Assembly (NCBI GenBank): GCA_934167885.1
Contig: CAKPMB010000010.1
Coordinates: 1 to 51,346, forward strand
Length of the DNA: 51,346 nucleotides
Reading direction: 5' to 3'
Source of the DNA: an uncultured Bacilli bacterium
GTDB lineage: Bacteria; Bacillota_I; Bacilli_A; RF39; UBA660
This document shows positions 1 to 9,144 of this stretch, piece by piece. The position numbers and the translations under genes are program-made. Below the pieces are notes generated by a model. It saw nothing but the letters and a program-made list of their open reading frames with translations, made no database searches and was not told the origin of the DNA. Positions within the stretch are counted from its first letter, which is position 1, and every line of letters begins with the position of its first letter.

Positions 1-1066
1 CTTCTTCATTCGAAGGTTCTTCACGTTCTGGTTCAGGATTTCCAATTTCTTCACCATTACTATCAACCGTATTTTCTACTTGAGTTGGTTCCTCAATAGC
101 TGGTATTGGTTTACCTAAACCTGCTAACTTATCTATTAAACTTTTAGAATAAATATTTGAATTAACCTTACCATTTACTTTACGGCTCGTAACTGCACGT
201 GATAAACTATCACGAACACTACTTTTACCAATATATTCCATATCCATTGGTGGATTTTTTCTATCTGAGAAAAGATGTTTAAAGGTTGTATATGCACTAA
301 CTCCAACAATTCCTAAACCAATAGCTGGAATAATAAATGGAACAGCTGGAGCTATACCTAAATAACCAACAGCCCCTAAACCTGCAACACAGAAAGCAAG
401 TTTTAAAGGAACATTAAAAGCCGGCATCTTTCTAAGTTCATTATTAAAATTATGAACTCTTGCATAAGCATTATAAAAAGGTCTTTTAATTGAACTAACT
501 GATGAGGTATAAACAGACTTAATACCATTGCTTTTTCTTAAAGATTTAGCAGCATTTTTATATTCTTTTTTCATTATTGGCAATTGTTCTTTGCGATTTT
601 TAATATATTTTTTTTCTAATTTTTTATATTCTCTATCTAATTCTTCCGTAGTATATGGTCTTCCACCATCTAAAGATTTAATAGCATCTTCTTTTAATTG
701 TTCACGAACACGTTCTGGAACTGAATTATTTTTTAAAGCATCTTTTTCTTCTTTCCAATTAACAATAAGTTCACAATTTTCTTTTTGTTTTCTTAAAATA
801 TCTATTTGTTTATCTAATTGAAGCTTTGATGCCTCTAATTCTTTTTGATGAACTCTTTCACCAAATTTATAGCCTATTCTTTCTTTTTTACAAAAATCAA
901 CATAACTATTTACAGCTTCTGAACGTTCTTCCTTGGTAAATTCATCACGATGAACAACCGCAATTTCATAGACAACATCATATGCCTTTTCATATGTTTT
1001 AATTTTATTATCCAACTCTATAGCTAAATTCTTATAATATTCAGTATCTCTTAATGTCTCAAACAT
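1..1066 (-). CDS. Partial gene, unknown membrane/coiled-coil protein (3' end outside window)
   Basis: The minus strand is open from an ATG at 1066, preceded by GGAGTGATAGT, to the left edge with no stop, giving at least 355 residues. About residues 1-200 are highly charged (Lys/Glu-rich) and look helical or coiled-coil. A hydrophobic Gly/Ala/Pro-rich stretch at about 225-270 should form a membrane hairpin. The visible C-terminal part is acidic and rich in Pro and Glu. I recognise no family. It has its own consensus promoter (1106-1134) right behind rseP, so it is probably transcribed independently. The plus-strand ORF inside it is a shadow. Confidence 0.75.
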   Translation of the reverse strand, partial: MFETLRDTEYYKNLAIELDNKIKTYEKAYDVVYEIAVVHRDEFTKEERSEAVNSYVDFCKKERIGYKFGERVHQKELEASKLQLDKQIDILRKQKENCELIVNWKEEKDALKNNSVPERVREQLKEDAIKSLDGGRPYTTEELDREYKKLEKKYIKNRKEQLPIMKKEYKNAAKSLRKSNGIKSVYTSSVSSIKRPFYNAYARVHNFNNELRKMPAFNVPLKLAFCVAGLGAVGYLGIAPAVPFIIPAIGLGIVGVSAYTTFKHLFSDRKNPPMDMEYIGKSSVRDSLSRAVTSRKVNGKVNSNIYSKSLIDKLAGLGKPIPAIEEPTQVENTVDSNGEEIGNPEPEREEPSNEE

Positions 1067-1105
1067 ACTATCACTCCTTCTAAAACCTCTTTTCAAAACG
1101 CTTAC

Positions 1106-1134
1106 ATTATATCATAAAGTATATAAAATGTCAA
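1106..1134 (-). promoter_or_regulatory. Sigma-A promoter for the left-edge gene
   Basis: Reading the minus strand: TTGACA (1134-1129), a 17-base spacer, then TATAAT (1111-1106). Both boxes are perfect consensus. It lies three bases beyond the rseP stop codon and about 40 bases upstream of the start at 1066. Confidence 0.8.
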
Positions 1135-1136
1135 TT

Positions 1137-2177
1137 TTATTTGAATAAGCGAATTATATCATTAAATGTTACAAAAATAATTAAGCCTATTAATATTAGG
1201 AAACCAATGGTATGAATCTTATTTTCTACTTCTGGCTTTATAGGTTTACCTTTTATTTTTTCAATAATTAGGAATAAAATTCTTCCACCATCAAAGGCTG
1301 GAAAAGGAATTAAATTAATAAAACCAACGTTAGCACTTAACAATGCCAATAAATATAAAATGTTAGCAAAACCGGTGCTTCTTGTTTCATCAACAACAGA
1401 ATATATACCAACTGGACCTGATAAATCTTTAATACCAACTCCACCTGTAAATAATTGTTTAAGGGTTAATAAAAGTTGTCTTATAATGCCATAGAATTTA
1501 GAAAAAGCGTATTTAACAGCTGGAACAAAACCATGCTCGCGTTCATTGGTAAAAGTAATACCATAACTATATCCTTTGGCTTTTTGTTCGTCACCTTCAA
1601 GTGGTTTAACACTATATATATATTCTTTATTATCACGTGATACTTTAAATGTCGTCTCACCTTTTGCTAAGGCTAAATATAATTGTAAATCATCCATGGT
1701 CTTTGTGCGATTACCATCAATAGCAATAATTTTATCACCAGCCATCAAACCAGCTTCCGCTGCAGGAGATCCTTCAATAACGCTAGGAATAACATTACTT
1801 GTATTAGCAGCTCCTACAAATAAAGCAATAATAAATAATACTAATATAGAAAGAATAAAGTTATTACCTGCTCCAAAAAACATAACTAAAAACCTTTGCC
1901 AAACGGGTTTAGATTGTAGTAAACGATCCTTTGGTAATTTATTATCTTCGTCCAGGCCTTCACCAGCAAGTTGCACAAATCCTCCTATTGGCACTGCCCG
2001 AATCGAATAAGCCGTTTCGCCTTTCTTATCTTTCTTACTAAAAATCTTTGGTCCCATTCCTATTGAAAATTCATAAACATAAATATTAAATAGTTTAGCA
2101 AAAAAGAAATGACCAAACTCGTGAACAATAACAATAACACTTAAAATTAAAACAAAACATATAATTGATAATATCAT
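1137..2177 (-). CDS. rseP: RIP metalloprotease RseP/RasP (site-2 protease)
   Basis: Intramembrane zinc metalloprotease (M50 family) that cuts anti-sigma factors and leftover signal peptides within the membrane. The zinc motif HEFGH is at residues 19-23 in the first membrane segment. A PDZ domain sits at about 125-200 (the EGSPAAEAGLMAGDKI region). The second metal-ligand motif, NLIPFPAFDGGR, begins near residue 288, and a last membrane helix closes the protein. At 346 residues it is family-typical but on the short side. It follows cdsA with an 8-base gap, the common cdsA-rseP order of Gram-positives, and is the last gene of the T-box operon. No terminator is visible after it. Confidence 0.95.
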   Translation of the reverse strand: MILSIICFVLILSVIVIVHEFGHFFFAKLFNIYVYEFSIGMGPKIFSKKDKKGETAYSIRAVPIGGFVQLAGEGLDEDNKLPKDRLLQSKPVWQRFLVMFFGAGNNFILSILVLFIIALFVGAANTSNVIPSVIEGSPAAEAGLMAGDKIIAIDGNRTKTMDDLQLYLALAKGETTFKVSRDNKEYIYSVKPLEGDEQKAKGYSYGITFTNEREHGFVPAVKYAFSKFYGIIRQLLLTLKQLFTGGVGIKDLSGPVGIYSVVDETRSTGFANILYLLALLSANVGFINLIPFPAFDGGRILFLIIEKIKGKPIKPEVENKIHTIGFLILIGLIIFVTFNDIIRLFK

Positions 2178-2185
2178 AAATCCTC

Positions 2186-2968
2186 CTATAATAATATTAA
2201 TATATAACCAATCAAAATAAAGATTAAACTATCAAATCTATCTAATATACCACCATGTCCAGGGATTATATTACTAAAATCTTTCACATTGTATGAACGT
2301 TTAATGCTTGAGAAAAACAAGTCACCAAATTGACCAATTATACTTAGTGCAAAAGTTGTTAACAAAATCATTGGCCAATTCGCCCATTTTGAAGCGATAG
2401 ATACATATATAAGACTCGTTAAAAGAGTTCCTAAAACACTACCCCAAATTGATCCTTCAACGGTTTTATGAGGTGATAAAGAAGACAATTTATGCTTTCC
2501 TAATAAACTACCACTAAAATAGGCAAAAGTATCAGTTAAAGTTGCAATTAAAAATAAATAACCAAGTTCAATAAAGCCAAAACTCCGAACAACAACAAAA
2601 CCATTAAAAGAAATACTCATTAAAAATATAGCACCTAATATAAATAAAGCATCCTTATAATTATATTTTTTATTATTACCTATTAGGACAATAAAGAGAA
2701 AATAAAATAAACTAATACCTAAAAGGATTTTATAATCAAATTTAAAAGCATCCGTTATTCCTTTAGAGTTAAACCAAATAAGTAACGCTACAAATATATA
2801 TGAAGTATACTTAATAAAATTAGGTATTCCCTTCTCTAAATCTAAAAGTTCTTTTAATCCCAACAACCCCACAATTGTCATCAATATTTTAAAAGGAAGC
2901 TTGCCAATTATCATTAAAGGAACAAATATTAAAATCATAACAATCGCACTAATTACTCTTTTTTTCAT
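2186..2968 (-). CDS. cdsA: Phosphatidate cytidylyltransferase
   Basis: Makes CDP-diacylglycerol from phosphatidic acid and CTP, the branch point to phosphatidylglycerol and cardiolipin. It is polytopic, with the CDP-alcohol signature region near the C-terminus: Ser-Pro-His-Lys-Thr-x-Glu-Gly (SPHKTVEGSIWG) followed by GQFGDLFFSSIKR and KDFSNIIPGHGGILDRFDS. The reading frame is open back to 3067, adding about 33 hydrophobic residues. I place the start at the ATG of MKKRVIS (2968) because it gives about 260 residues and the usual N-terminus. None of the candidate starts (2968, 3019, 3061) has a strong ribosome site, so this start is uncertain. Confidence 0.93.
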   Translation of the reverse strand: MKKRVISAIVMILIFVPLMIIGKLPFKILMTIVGLLGLKELLDLEKGIPNFIKYTSYIFVALLIWFNSKGITDAFKFDYKILLGISLFYFLFIVLIGNNKKYNYKDALFILGAIFLMSISFNGFVVVRSFGFIELGYLFLIATLTDTFAYFSGSLLGKHKLSSLSPHKTVEGSIWGSVLGTLLTSLIYVSIASKWANWPMILLTTFALSIIGQFGDLFFSSIKRSYNVKDFSNIIPGHGGILDRFDSLIFILIGYILILL

Positions 2969-3069
2969 AAACACACCACATAACTTTCTACTAATATAAC
3001 TAAAAATAGTATATAACATTTTAAAACCTAAAACAATAAAAAATACAAATAAGTATTTCATATTCACAC

Positions 3070-3858
3070 TTATTTGTATAATCTATTACCACAATTACTA
3101 CAATATAATCCCTTTGCTACACTACCACAATATGGACAATAATGAAAAGAATTGATATTAACTAATTGCATATCTTCTTTTGATACTTTCTTTAATAAAT
3201 TTGATGCTACTTTAAATAAAATAACAACATATACAAAATATCCTAACAAGAATATTGAATTATTACTAAATAGACAAAAATCAAATATACCATGTCCAAG
3301 AGAAGGTGCAAGAAGCGTTAATAAATTATTAATTTTATAATTTTTACTATCATTATTCAAATAATATTTCTTACTAAAACCATAAAAATACCCCATAAAT
3401 ATTCCAAAAGACAAATGTCCAGGAACAGCTAATAAAGCTCTTGTTACGGCAGTTTGAATACCATATGAGAAGACATACATAATATTTTCAATCGTAGCAA
3501 ATCCTAGTGATACATATGTTGCATATACTAAAGCATCATATATATAATTAAATTCACAATTATTCCAAGTAATTTTTCTTAAAACAATATATTTACTTGT
3601 CTCTTCAACCACCCCAACCATTAAAAAGGCATAGATAAAAGTTTTAGGGAGTGATGTAAGCATTTCATCTGATTTCACAAAGTAATCAATTATTAATGAA
3701 ATAACAATCGCTATTAAAGCACTTAAAAATCCTCCAAAAAACAACTTTGTTAAAAGACTCTTAGATTCTTTTTCTATAATATCATTTTGATAAACATATC
3801 TTGCTAGGGTATATGATGGAACGACTGCTAAAAATAGTAATATTATATAATAATACAT
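3070..3858 (-). CDS. PrsW-family intramembrane metalloprotease with C-terminal zinc ribbon
   Basis: Polytopic membrane protein of 262 residues with the PrsW/CAAX-protease-like signature EETSK at residues 85-89, a His at 148 (PGHLSFG) and a second His at 189 (GHGIFDF). These are the expected metal ligands of the family, whose B. subtilis member cleaves the anti-sigma factor RsiW. It ends in a four-Cys zinc ribbon (Cys241, 244, 253, 256; CPYCG then CSNCG), which I do not regard as standard for PrsW. It sits 8 bases after pheT and directly before cdsA and rseP, so two membrane proteases share one operon. Its true substrate is unknown. Confidence 0.85.
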   Translation of the reverse strand: MYYYIILLFLAVVPSYTLARYVYQNDIIEKESKSLLTKLFFGGFLSALIAIVISLIIDYFVKSDEMLTSLPKTFIYAFLMVGVVEETSKYIVLRKITWNNCEFNYIYDALVYATYVSLGFATIENIMYVFSYGIQTAVTRALLAVPGHLSFGIFMGYFYGFSKKYYLNNDSKNYKINNLLTLLAPSLGHGIFDFCLFSNNSIFLLGYFVYVVILFKVASNLLKKVSKEDMQLVNINSFHYCPYCGSVAKGLYCSNCGNRLYK

Positions 3859-3866
3859 AAAGACTC

Positions 3867-6227
3867 CTATTTATCACGTAATGAACATTTAAATTTCTTA
3901 GTAACACCATTAATAATTCTTTCAAATAATTCCATAACTTCTTCATCCGTTAAGGTTTTATCTTGATTTTGGAAAGTTAAATTATAAGCCATTGATTTTT
4001 TATCACTATCTATACTTTCACCACGATAAACATCAAATAAAGAAACTTCAATTAAATGTTTTCCACCGAATTGTTTAATTGCCTTAACTAATTCTTCATT
4101 AGTAACATCTTCTTGAACAATAAAAGCAATATCTTTAATAACACTAGGATACTTACTTATTTCCTTGAATTGTATCTTTGTTGGTTTAACATCTTTTATT
4201 TTATCTAAATCAAGTTCTAAAATATATACATCTTTTTTTGTTTCATTTGGATGAATTTTACCAATATATCCAACTAAATTGCCATTTAAATCAATTGAGG
4301 CACTACTAAAAGGATGATACTCCTTAGGAAGATTAGAAGTATTCAAGGTATAACGATTAGCATATCCTAAACTATTAAATAAATTCTCTAATACTCCTTT
4401 TATATGATAAAAATCAACTTTTTCTTCATATAAGCCGTTTGAAATATTACCACTCATTAAAACGGCAAGTTTATTTTGTTCAAAGTATTGTCCATCTCTT
4501 TTAGAAAAACCCTTACCTATTTCAAAAATTGAAACATCATGATTATTACGTTTATCATTATATTCAAATATTGCATATAAACTTGGAATTAAACTATAAC
4601 GAAGAGTCCTACGATCATCTGTCATTGGATCTTGCACATTGATTTCTTCATATTCATCAAGAGTATATTTATGACTTTCACTATTTGGAATTAAAGTATA
4701 ACTTAATGTTTCATTCAAACCAAGAGACGCCATCTTTTGGCGAATAGCTCTTGTCCAACTATCATAACTTCCTTTTTTTATTTCAAGACAAGGTTGTTTT
4801 CCAACAACTTTTGATAAACCATAAATACGCGATACTTCTTCAATTAAATCTTCTTTAATAGTAATATCCAATCTTCTAGTAGGCACTACTACTTGTAAAT
4901 TATTTTTATCTTCATTAACCATAAAGCCTAAACGTTTGAAAATATCTACTATTTCATCATGAGGAATATTTAAACCTAATAAATTATTAATCTCATTGAC
5001 ATTAATATCAATTACTTTATCTTTTATCTCTAATGTGTTGTATTCTAATAATTTATCACTAGCAATCCCACCTGCTAACTCACATAATAATTTAGCACTA
5101 CGTTCAATAGCCATGTATGTTCTCCTAGGATCAATACCTTTTTCAAAACGATTAGATGCTTCACTACGTAAAATTTTCTTAGATGTTAAACGAATACTAA
5201 TACTATCAAAAATAGCTGATTCAATAAAGATATTTTTAGTATTCTCACTAACTTCAGTTTCCATACCACCCATAACACCAGCAAGACCAATAGCTTTATC
5301 ATCACTTGTAATAACAATATCATCATTACTTAAATAACGTTTAACACCATCTAAGGTTGTTAATTCTTCATTATCTTGAGCCATACGAACACTTAAATTA
5401 CCATTTAACTTATCTAAATCATAAAAATGTAATGGTTGACCTGTTTCTAACATTACATAATTAGAAATATCAACAACATTATTTATAGGTCTTATACCAG
5501 AGGCAATAAGACGATTTTTAATATAGGTAGGACTTTCTTTAATGGTAACATTACGCACAATTCTTCCTAAAAATAATGGACATTTTTGCGTATTAACTGA
5601 AATTTTAAATGGTGTATCTAAAGAAGTTTTTGGGTATTCTAAATCAATATCTTTAACCCTACGATTATAAATAGCACCTACTTCATAAGCCATTCCAAGA
5701 ATGCTTAATAAATCTCCGCGATTACTTGTTAATTCAAAATCTATTATTTCATCATCCATCTCTAATGAAAAGCGTGGATCATCCCCAATCTTAGCATCAC
5801 TTGGAAGTTCACAAATACCATTAATATCCTTATCTTTTAAATATTTAACATCTATTCCAAGTTCTCTTAATGAACAAAGCATACCACAAGATTCAACTCC
5901 ACGAATAGTGCTTTTCTTAATAACAATGGATGGTAGTTCTGCTCCTACTTTAGCAACTATTACTTTTAAACCTTTACGAACATTTGGAGCACCACATACA
6001 ATTTGTAAAACTTCATCCGCAACATCAACTTTACAAACATGTAAATGATCACTATCAGGATGATTTTCACATTCTAAAACTTCACCAACAACAAGATTAG
6101 TTCCTTGTAATAATTTTGATACACTGGCATATTCATTACCAACATTCGTCATATCTTCGGCAATTTTTTCCATGTCAATATCTTTAGTATCAACATATTC
6201 ATTTAAAAACTTATGACTTAATAACAT
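3867..6227 (-). CDS. pheT: Phenylalanyl-tRNA synthetase beta subunit
   Basis: Beta chain of the alpha2-beta2 PheRS. Domains in order: an N-terminal EMAP/OB tRNA-binding domain (about 40-150, with HPDSDHLHVCKVD and CGAPNVR), a B3/B4 editing domain (about 200-390), a B5 domain, the catalytic-like core and a C-terminal anticodon-binding FDX-ACB domain (SKYPSVIKDIAF onward). The frame opens at 6239, but the family N-terminus is MLLSHKFLNEYVD, so I start at 6227 behind GGTGAGTAGA. That leaves one base between the pheS stop and this start. Length about 786 residues, typical for long bacterial PheT. Confidence 0.97.
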   Translation of the reverse strand: MLLSHKFLNEYVDTKDIDMEKIAEDMTNVGNEYASVSKLLQGTNLVVGEVLECENHPDSDHLHVCKVDVADEVLQIVCGAPNVRKGLKVIVAKVGAELPSIVIKKSTIRGVESCGMLCSLRELGIDVKYLKDKDINGICELPSDAKIGDDPRFSLEMDDEIIDFELTSNRGDLLSILGMAYEVGAIYNRRVKDIDLEYPKTSLDTPFKISVNTQKCPLFLGRIVRNVTIKESPTYIKNRLIASGIRPINNVVDISNYVMLETGQPLHFYDLDKLNGNLSVRMAQDNEELTTLDGVKRYLSNDDIVITSDDKAIGLAGVMGGMETEVSENTKNIFIESAIFDSISIRLTSKKILRSEASNRFEKGIDPRRTYMAIERSAKLLCELAGGIASDKLLEYNTLEIKDKVIDINVNEINNLLGLNIPHDEIVDIFKRLGFMVNEDKNNLQVVVPTRRLDITIKEDLIEEVSRIYGLSKVVGKQPCLEIKKGSYDSWTRAIRQKMASLGLNETLSYTLIPNSESHKYTLDEYEEINVQDPMTDDRRTLRYSLIPSLYAIFEYNDKRNNHDVSIFEIGKGFSKRDGQYFEQNKLAVLMSGNISNGLYEEKVDFYHIKGVLENLFNSLGYANRYTLNTSNLPKEYHPFSSASIDLNGNLVGYIGKIHPNETKKDVYILELDLDKIKDVKPTKIQFKEISKYPSVIKDIAFIVQEDVTNEELVKAIKQFGGKHLIEVSLFDVYRGESIDSDKKSMAYNLTFQNQDKTLTDEEVMELFERIINGVTKKFKCSLRDK

Positions 6228-6228
6228 T

Positions 6229-7278
6229 CTACTCACCATCCTTTGTAAATTGTTTCAAAAATCTTATATCATTTGTATACATATATCTTATATCTGTAAT
6301 ACCATATTTCATCATTGCTAAACGATCAATTCCAATACCAAAAGCAAAACCAGTATATTTGTTTGGATCATATCCATTCATCTTTAAAACATTTGGATGA
6401 ACCATTCCAGCTCCTAATAATTCAATAAAACCAGTTTGTTTACATAACGAACAACCTGTTCCATGACAATTAAAGCATGTTACATCAACTTCAAAACTAG
6501 GTTCTGTAAACGGAAAATAACTAGGACGGAAACGAACATTCGTTTTCTCTCCTAAAATATGACGAGCCATTATTTCAAGAGTGCCCTTTAAATCAGATAA
6601 AGTTATATTTTTATCAATTACTAAGCCTTCAATTTGACCGAATTGATGTGAATGTGTAGCATCATCATCTCTTCTGTATGTCTTACCTGGACAAATCATT
6701 CTAATAGGTGTTTTATCCTTATTAGCCATCATTGTTCTTGCTTGCACTGATGAAGTTTGGGTTCTTAATAAATATTCGCTATCAACATAAAAACTATCTT
6801 GGGTATCTCTTACAGGATGACCTAATGGAATATTTAACTTTTGAAAACAATACTCATCACTTTCAAGTTCAGGTCCAAATGCTACATCATATCCCATTGA
6901 TACAAACAAATCTTCAATATCCATAACAACTTTATTAAATGGATGAATACTACCATTAACTATTCTTTTACTTGGTATAGTAATATCAATTTTTTCATTC
7001 ATTAAACGCTTATTTAATAATTCTTCTTCTAATAAAGAGGTTCTTTCATTTAATAATGTTTCAACTAAATCACGTGAAGCTTTAGCATATTTACCAATGC
7101 TAATACGTTCTTCATTACTTAATGAACGCATATCTTTAGTAATCTCTGTTACAATACCATTCTTTCCTAAATATTTAGCTTTAACCATTGCTAAATCATT
7201 TTTATTATCTACCTTGCTTAAATCATTAAGCAATTGCTTTTCTATTTCTATAACTCGTATGTCTTGATTTTTTTCCAT
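6229..7278 (-). CDS. pheS: Phenylalanyl-tRNA synthetase alpha subunit
   Basis: Catalytic alpha chain of PheRS, a class II synthetase that charges tRNA-Phe. An N-terminal coiled coil (about 1-90) is followed by the catalytic domain, with the motif 2 region (RMICPGKTYRRDDDATHSHQ) and motif 3 (GFAFGIGIDRLAMMKYG). A Cys-rich loop (CFNCHGTGCSLC) is present, as in many bacterial PheS. The start is at 7278 behind GGGAGGATTAAA; the frame runs further upstream but without a ribosome site. Its 5' end overlaps the hydrolase gene by 31 bases, so its ribosome site lies inside that gene. It is under T-box control together with that hydrolase. Confidence 0.97.
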   Translation of the reverse strand: MEKNQDIRVIEIEKQLLNDLSKVDNKNDLAMVKAKYLGKNGIVTEITKDMRSLSNEERISIGKYAKASRDLVETLLNERTSLLEEELLNKRLMNEKIDITIPSKRIVNGSIHPFNKVVMDIEDLFVSMGYDVAFGPELESDEYCFQKLNIPLGHPVRDTQDSFYVDSEYLLRTQTSSVQARTMMANKDKTPIRMICPGKTYRRDDDATHSHQFGQIEGLVIDKNITLSDLKGTLEIMARHILGEKTNVRFRPSYFPFTEPSFEVDVTCFNCHGTGCSLCKQTGFIELLGAGMVHPNVLKMNGYDPNKYTGFAFGIGIDRLAMMKYGITDIRYMYTNDIRFLKQFTKDGE

Positions 7279-7958
7279 TTTAATCCTCCCTTTAAATAAC
7301 ATCTAATATATTGACTTATATCATACTTACGTTTTCCTTTTAGAGCAACATGTGAACACCCCTTCAAATACGTTAAGTGTTTTTTCTTAGACGATACATT
7401 ATTATATATAAACTCTGCCGTTTCCCTTGGAATAATTTCATCTTCCAAACTTTGTAATATTAAGACATCACAATCAATATTTTCAACAACATCACGATTC
7501 TTTTTAACAAGTTTAGTAAACTCTAAAATAAATCTTGGTGAAGTTCTCAATAATTTATCAATTAATCCTTTATACTTATCGAAATCACGACTTTCAAAGA
7601 AATCTTTTTTATTCTGTTTAAAATTAAAATAATCAAAGGCTGCATTTACCAAAACAAGTTTTTTCACTTCTTTATGACGAATGGCAGCAATGGATGCAAG
7701 GATGCCCCCCATAGAATGTCCCACAACATAAATACTATGGTAGCCCATCTTAATTAAAGTTTCAATTTCTTCATCTACAAAATTAATCCAATCTGTATAT
7801 TTAGAATTTTCAAATCTATCATGATCATGTCCTGGCAAGGTTTTTGCATAAACATCAAATTCTCGGTCATATTCTAAATAGTTCATCAAATACTCATTAT
7901 CATATAAACTACCTGTAAAACCATGCACAATTAGGACAGCTTTCCTATATAAACGCAT
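7248..7958 (-). CDS. Alpha/beta hydrolase (carboxylesterase/monoglyceride-lipase-like), first gene of the T-box operon
   Basis: Soluble serine hydrolase of 236 residues. It has an oxyanion HGFTG motif at 12-16, the nucleophile elbow GHSMGG with Ser82, a probable acid Asp at about 173 (QSLEDEIIP) and the catalytic His at about 203 (GCSHVALKG). This is the arrangement of Est30-type carboxylesterases and monoacylglycerol lipases; the substrate cannot be read from sequence. It begins right after the T-box terminator with AGGAGGAAGT before the ATG, and its last 31 bases overlap pheS. Control by uncharged tRNA-Phe is therefore expected, which is unusual for an esterase. The overlap suggests translational coupling to pheS. 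Confidence 0.88.
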   Translation of the reverse strand: MRLYRKAVLIVHGFTGSLYDNEYLMNYLEYDREFDVYAKTLPGHDHDRFENSKYTDWINFVDEEIETLIKMGYHSIYVVGHSMGGILASIAAIRHKEVKKLVLVNAAFDYFNFKQNKKDFFESRDFDKYKGLIDKLLRTSPRFILEFTKLVKKNRDVVENIDCDVLILQSLEDEIIPRETAEFIYNNVSSKKKHLTYLKGCSHVALKGKRKYDISQYIRCYLKGGLKWKKIKTYEL

Positions 7959-7968
7959 ACTTCCTCCT

Positions 7969-8165
7969 AAAAAAAATACTATCTAATAGGAGCGCTAAAG
8001 CGCGGTACCATCCTACTTTAATAGTATTTCTATTCTCAATATCTTAACGCGATTAACGTTTTATCTATGAGCTGAATTCACATATTATTTGTTATTAGTT
8101 CACACCTTACACTAACTCTCTTTTAACAAAACCTATGTTACTACTTCCCAATTACCAATAAATAT
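7969..8165 (-). promoter_or_regulatory. T-box riboswitch, predicted tRNA-Phe specific
   Basis: The minus strand carries the invariant T-box TGGTACCGCG (8010-8001). A probable specifier codon TTC (8076-8074), in GAATTCAGC at the base of Stem I, matches phenylalanine. The terminator pairs 8028-8011 with 7991-7975, enclosing GCGC-TTTA-GCGC, and is followed by eight T (7976-7969). The alternative antiterminator would use the T-box bulge. Uncharged tRNA-Phe should allow read-through into hydrolase-pheS-pheT. The specifier is read from motif position, not from a folded model. Confidence 0.93.
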
Positions 8166-8171
8166 GTAGAT

Positions 8172-8200
8172 ATTGTAACACCAATAAATTAATTTGTCTA
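8172..8200 (-). promoter_or_regulatory. Promoter of the T-box/pheST operon
   Basis: Minus strand: TAGACA (8200-8195), 17 bases, TACAAT (8177-8172). Both boxes match sigma-A consensus at five of six bases. Transcription would start near 8165, just ahead of the T-box leader. Confidence 0.7.
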
Positions 8201-8218
8201 TTAGTATTAATTTAAATT

Positions 8219-8758
8219 TTAGTAATTTTCAGCTTTTACTTCAAAATAACTTTCAGGGTGATTACATACTGGACATACTTTCGGAGCTTTTTTACCAATA
8301 ACAACATGACCACAATTACGACAAATCCAAATTCTATCATCATCCTTACTGAAAACCATGCCTTCATCAATATTAGCAATTAATTTACGATATCTTTCTT
8401 CATGTTCTTTTTCAATTTTACCAACTTCTTCAAATAAATAAGCTATTTTAGTAAAACCTTCTTCACGAGCTTCACGAGCCATTCTTGCATACATATCTGT
8501 ATATTCAAAATTTTCACCTTCAGCCGCATCATGTAAATTATCAAGTGTAGAAGGAATATCGCCACCCATTAATTGTTTAAACCATAATTTAGCATGTTCT
8601 TTTTCATTGTTAGCTGTTTCTTCAAAGATAGCAGCGATTTGCTCATAACCATCCTTTCTAGCTTTACTAGCATAATACGTATACTTATTACGTGCCTTAC
8701 TTTCACCAGCAAAAGCTTCCCATAAATTTTGTTCTGTTTTACTTCCTTTTAGTTCCAT
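8219..8758 (-). CDS. rbr: Rubrerythrin
   Basis: Non-haem di-iron peroxidase that reduces hydrogen peroxide in anaerobes. The N-terminal ferritin-like four-helix domain (about 1-135) carries the paired Glu motifs: NLWEAFAGESKARNKY, EETANNEKEHAKLW and FEEVGKIEKEHEERYRKL. The C-terminal rubredoxin-like domain has CRNCG and CPVCNHP (four Cys). The start is at 8758 behind AGAGGTAATA, giving 179 residues; the frame extends seven codons further without a better signal. It begins two bases after the perR-like stop, so the two form an operon and rubrerythrin should be induced by peroxide through PerR. Confidence 0.96.
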   Translation of the reverse strand: MELKGSKTEQNLWEAFAGESKARNKYTYYASKARKDGYEQIAAIFEETANNEKEHAKLWFKQLMGGDIPSTLDNLHDAAEGENFEYTDMYARMAREAREEGFTKIAYLFEEVGKIEKEHEERYRKLIANIDEGMVFSKDDDRIWICRNCGHVVIGKKAPKVCPVCNHPESYFEVKAENY

Positions 8759-8760
8759 TA

Positions 8761-9135
8761 TTACCTCTTTCCAAGACATTCATTACATTGTCCTTTATAA
8801 TATATTTCATAATCAGTTACTACTCCAAAACTATTATCAGTTTTAATATTTGGTCTTTCCCATACATCAATAATTTTATGACATTTTAAGCATATAAAAT
8901 GATTATGTGTCACTAAAACATTATCATAATGAACTTCCTCATCACCGCTTATTACTTTTCTTATTTTATTAGCATCATACAAACTATTTAAATTACGATA
9001 AACCGTTCCTAAACTTATATTAGGGATAATACATCTGGCTTTTTCATAAATCATTGATGCTGTCAAATGATCAGAACTTTCATTAATAATATTTAATATT
9101 AATGCACTCTGCTTAGTATTACGATACAACCCCAT
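8761..9135 (-). CDS. perR: Fur-family transcriptional regulator, PerR-like
   Basis: 124-residue Fur-superfamily repressor: an N-terminal winged helix (LTASMIYEKAR...SLGTVYRNLNSL) and a C-terminal dimerisation domain with a structural zinc site built from CLKC and CNEC, plus His residues (THNHFICL) for the regulatory metal. Co-transcription with rubrerythrin and a perfect Per/Fur-type operator over its own promoter point to PerR, the peroxide sensor, rather than an iron-responsive Fur. The PerR/Fur distinction is inferred from context. Ribosome site AAGGAG lies 5-6 bases upstream of the ATG. Confidence 0.9.
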   Translation of the reverse strand: MGLYRNTKQSALILNIINESSDHLTASMIYEKARCIIPNISLGTVYRNLNSLYDANKIRKVISGDEEVHYDNVLVTHNHFICLKCHKIIDVWERPNIKTDNSFGVVTDYEIYYKGQCNECLGKR

Positions 9136-9144
9136 AAAAACTCC

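Noticed and set aside
1576..2010. Plus-strand ORF inside rseP
   Set aside because: Shadow of the conserved rseP gene; no start signal and no recognisable protein.
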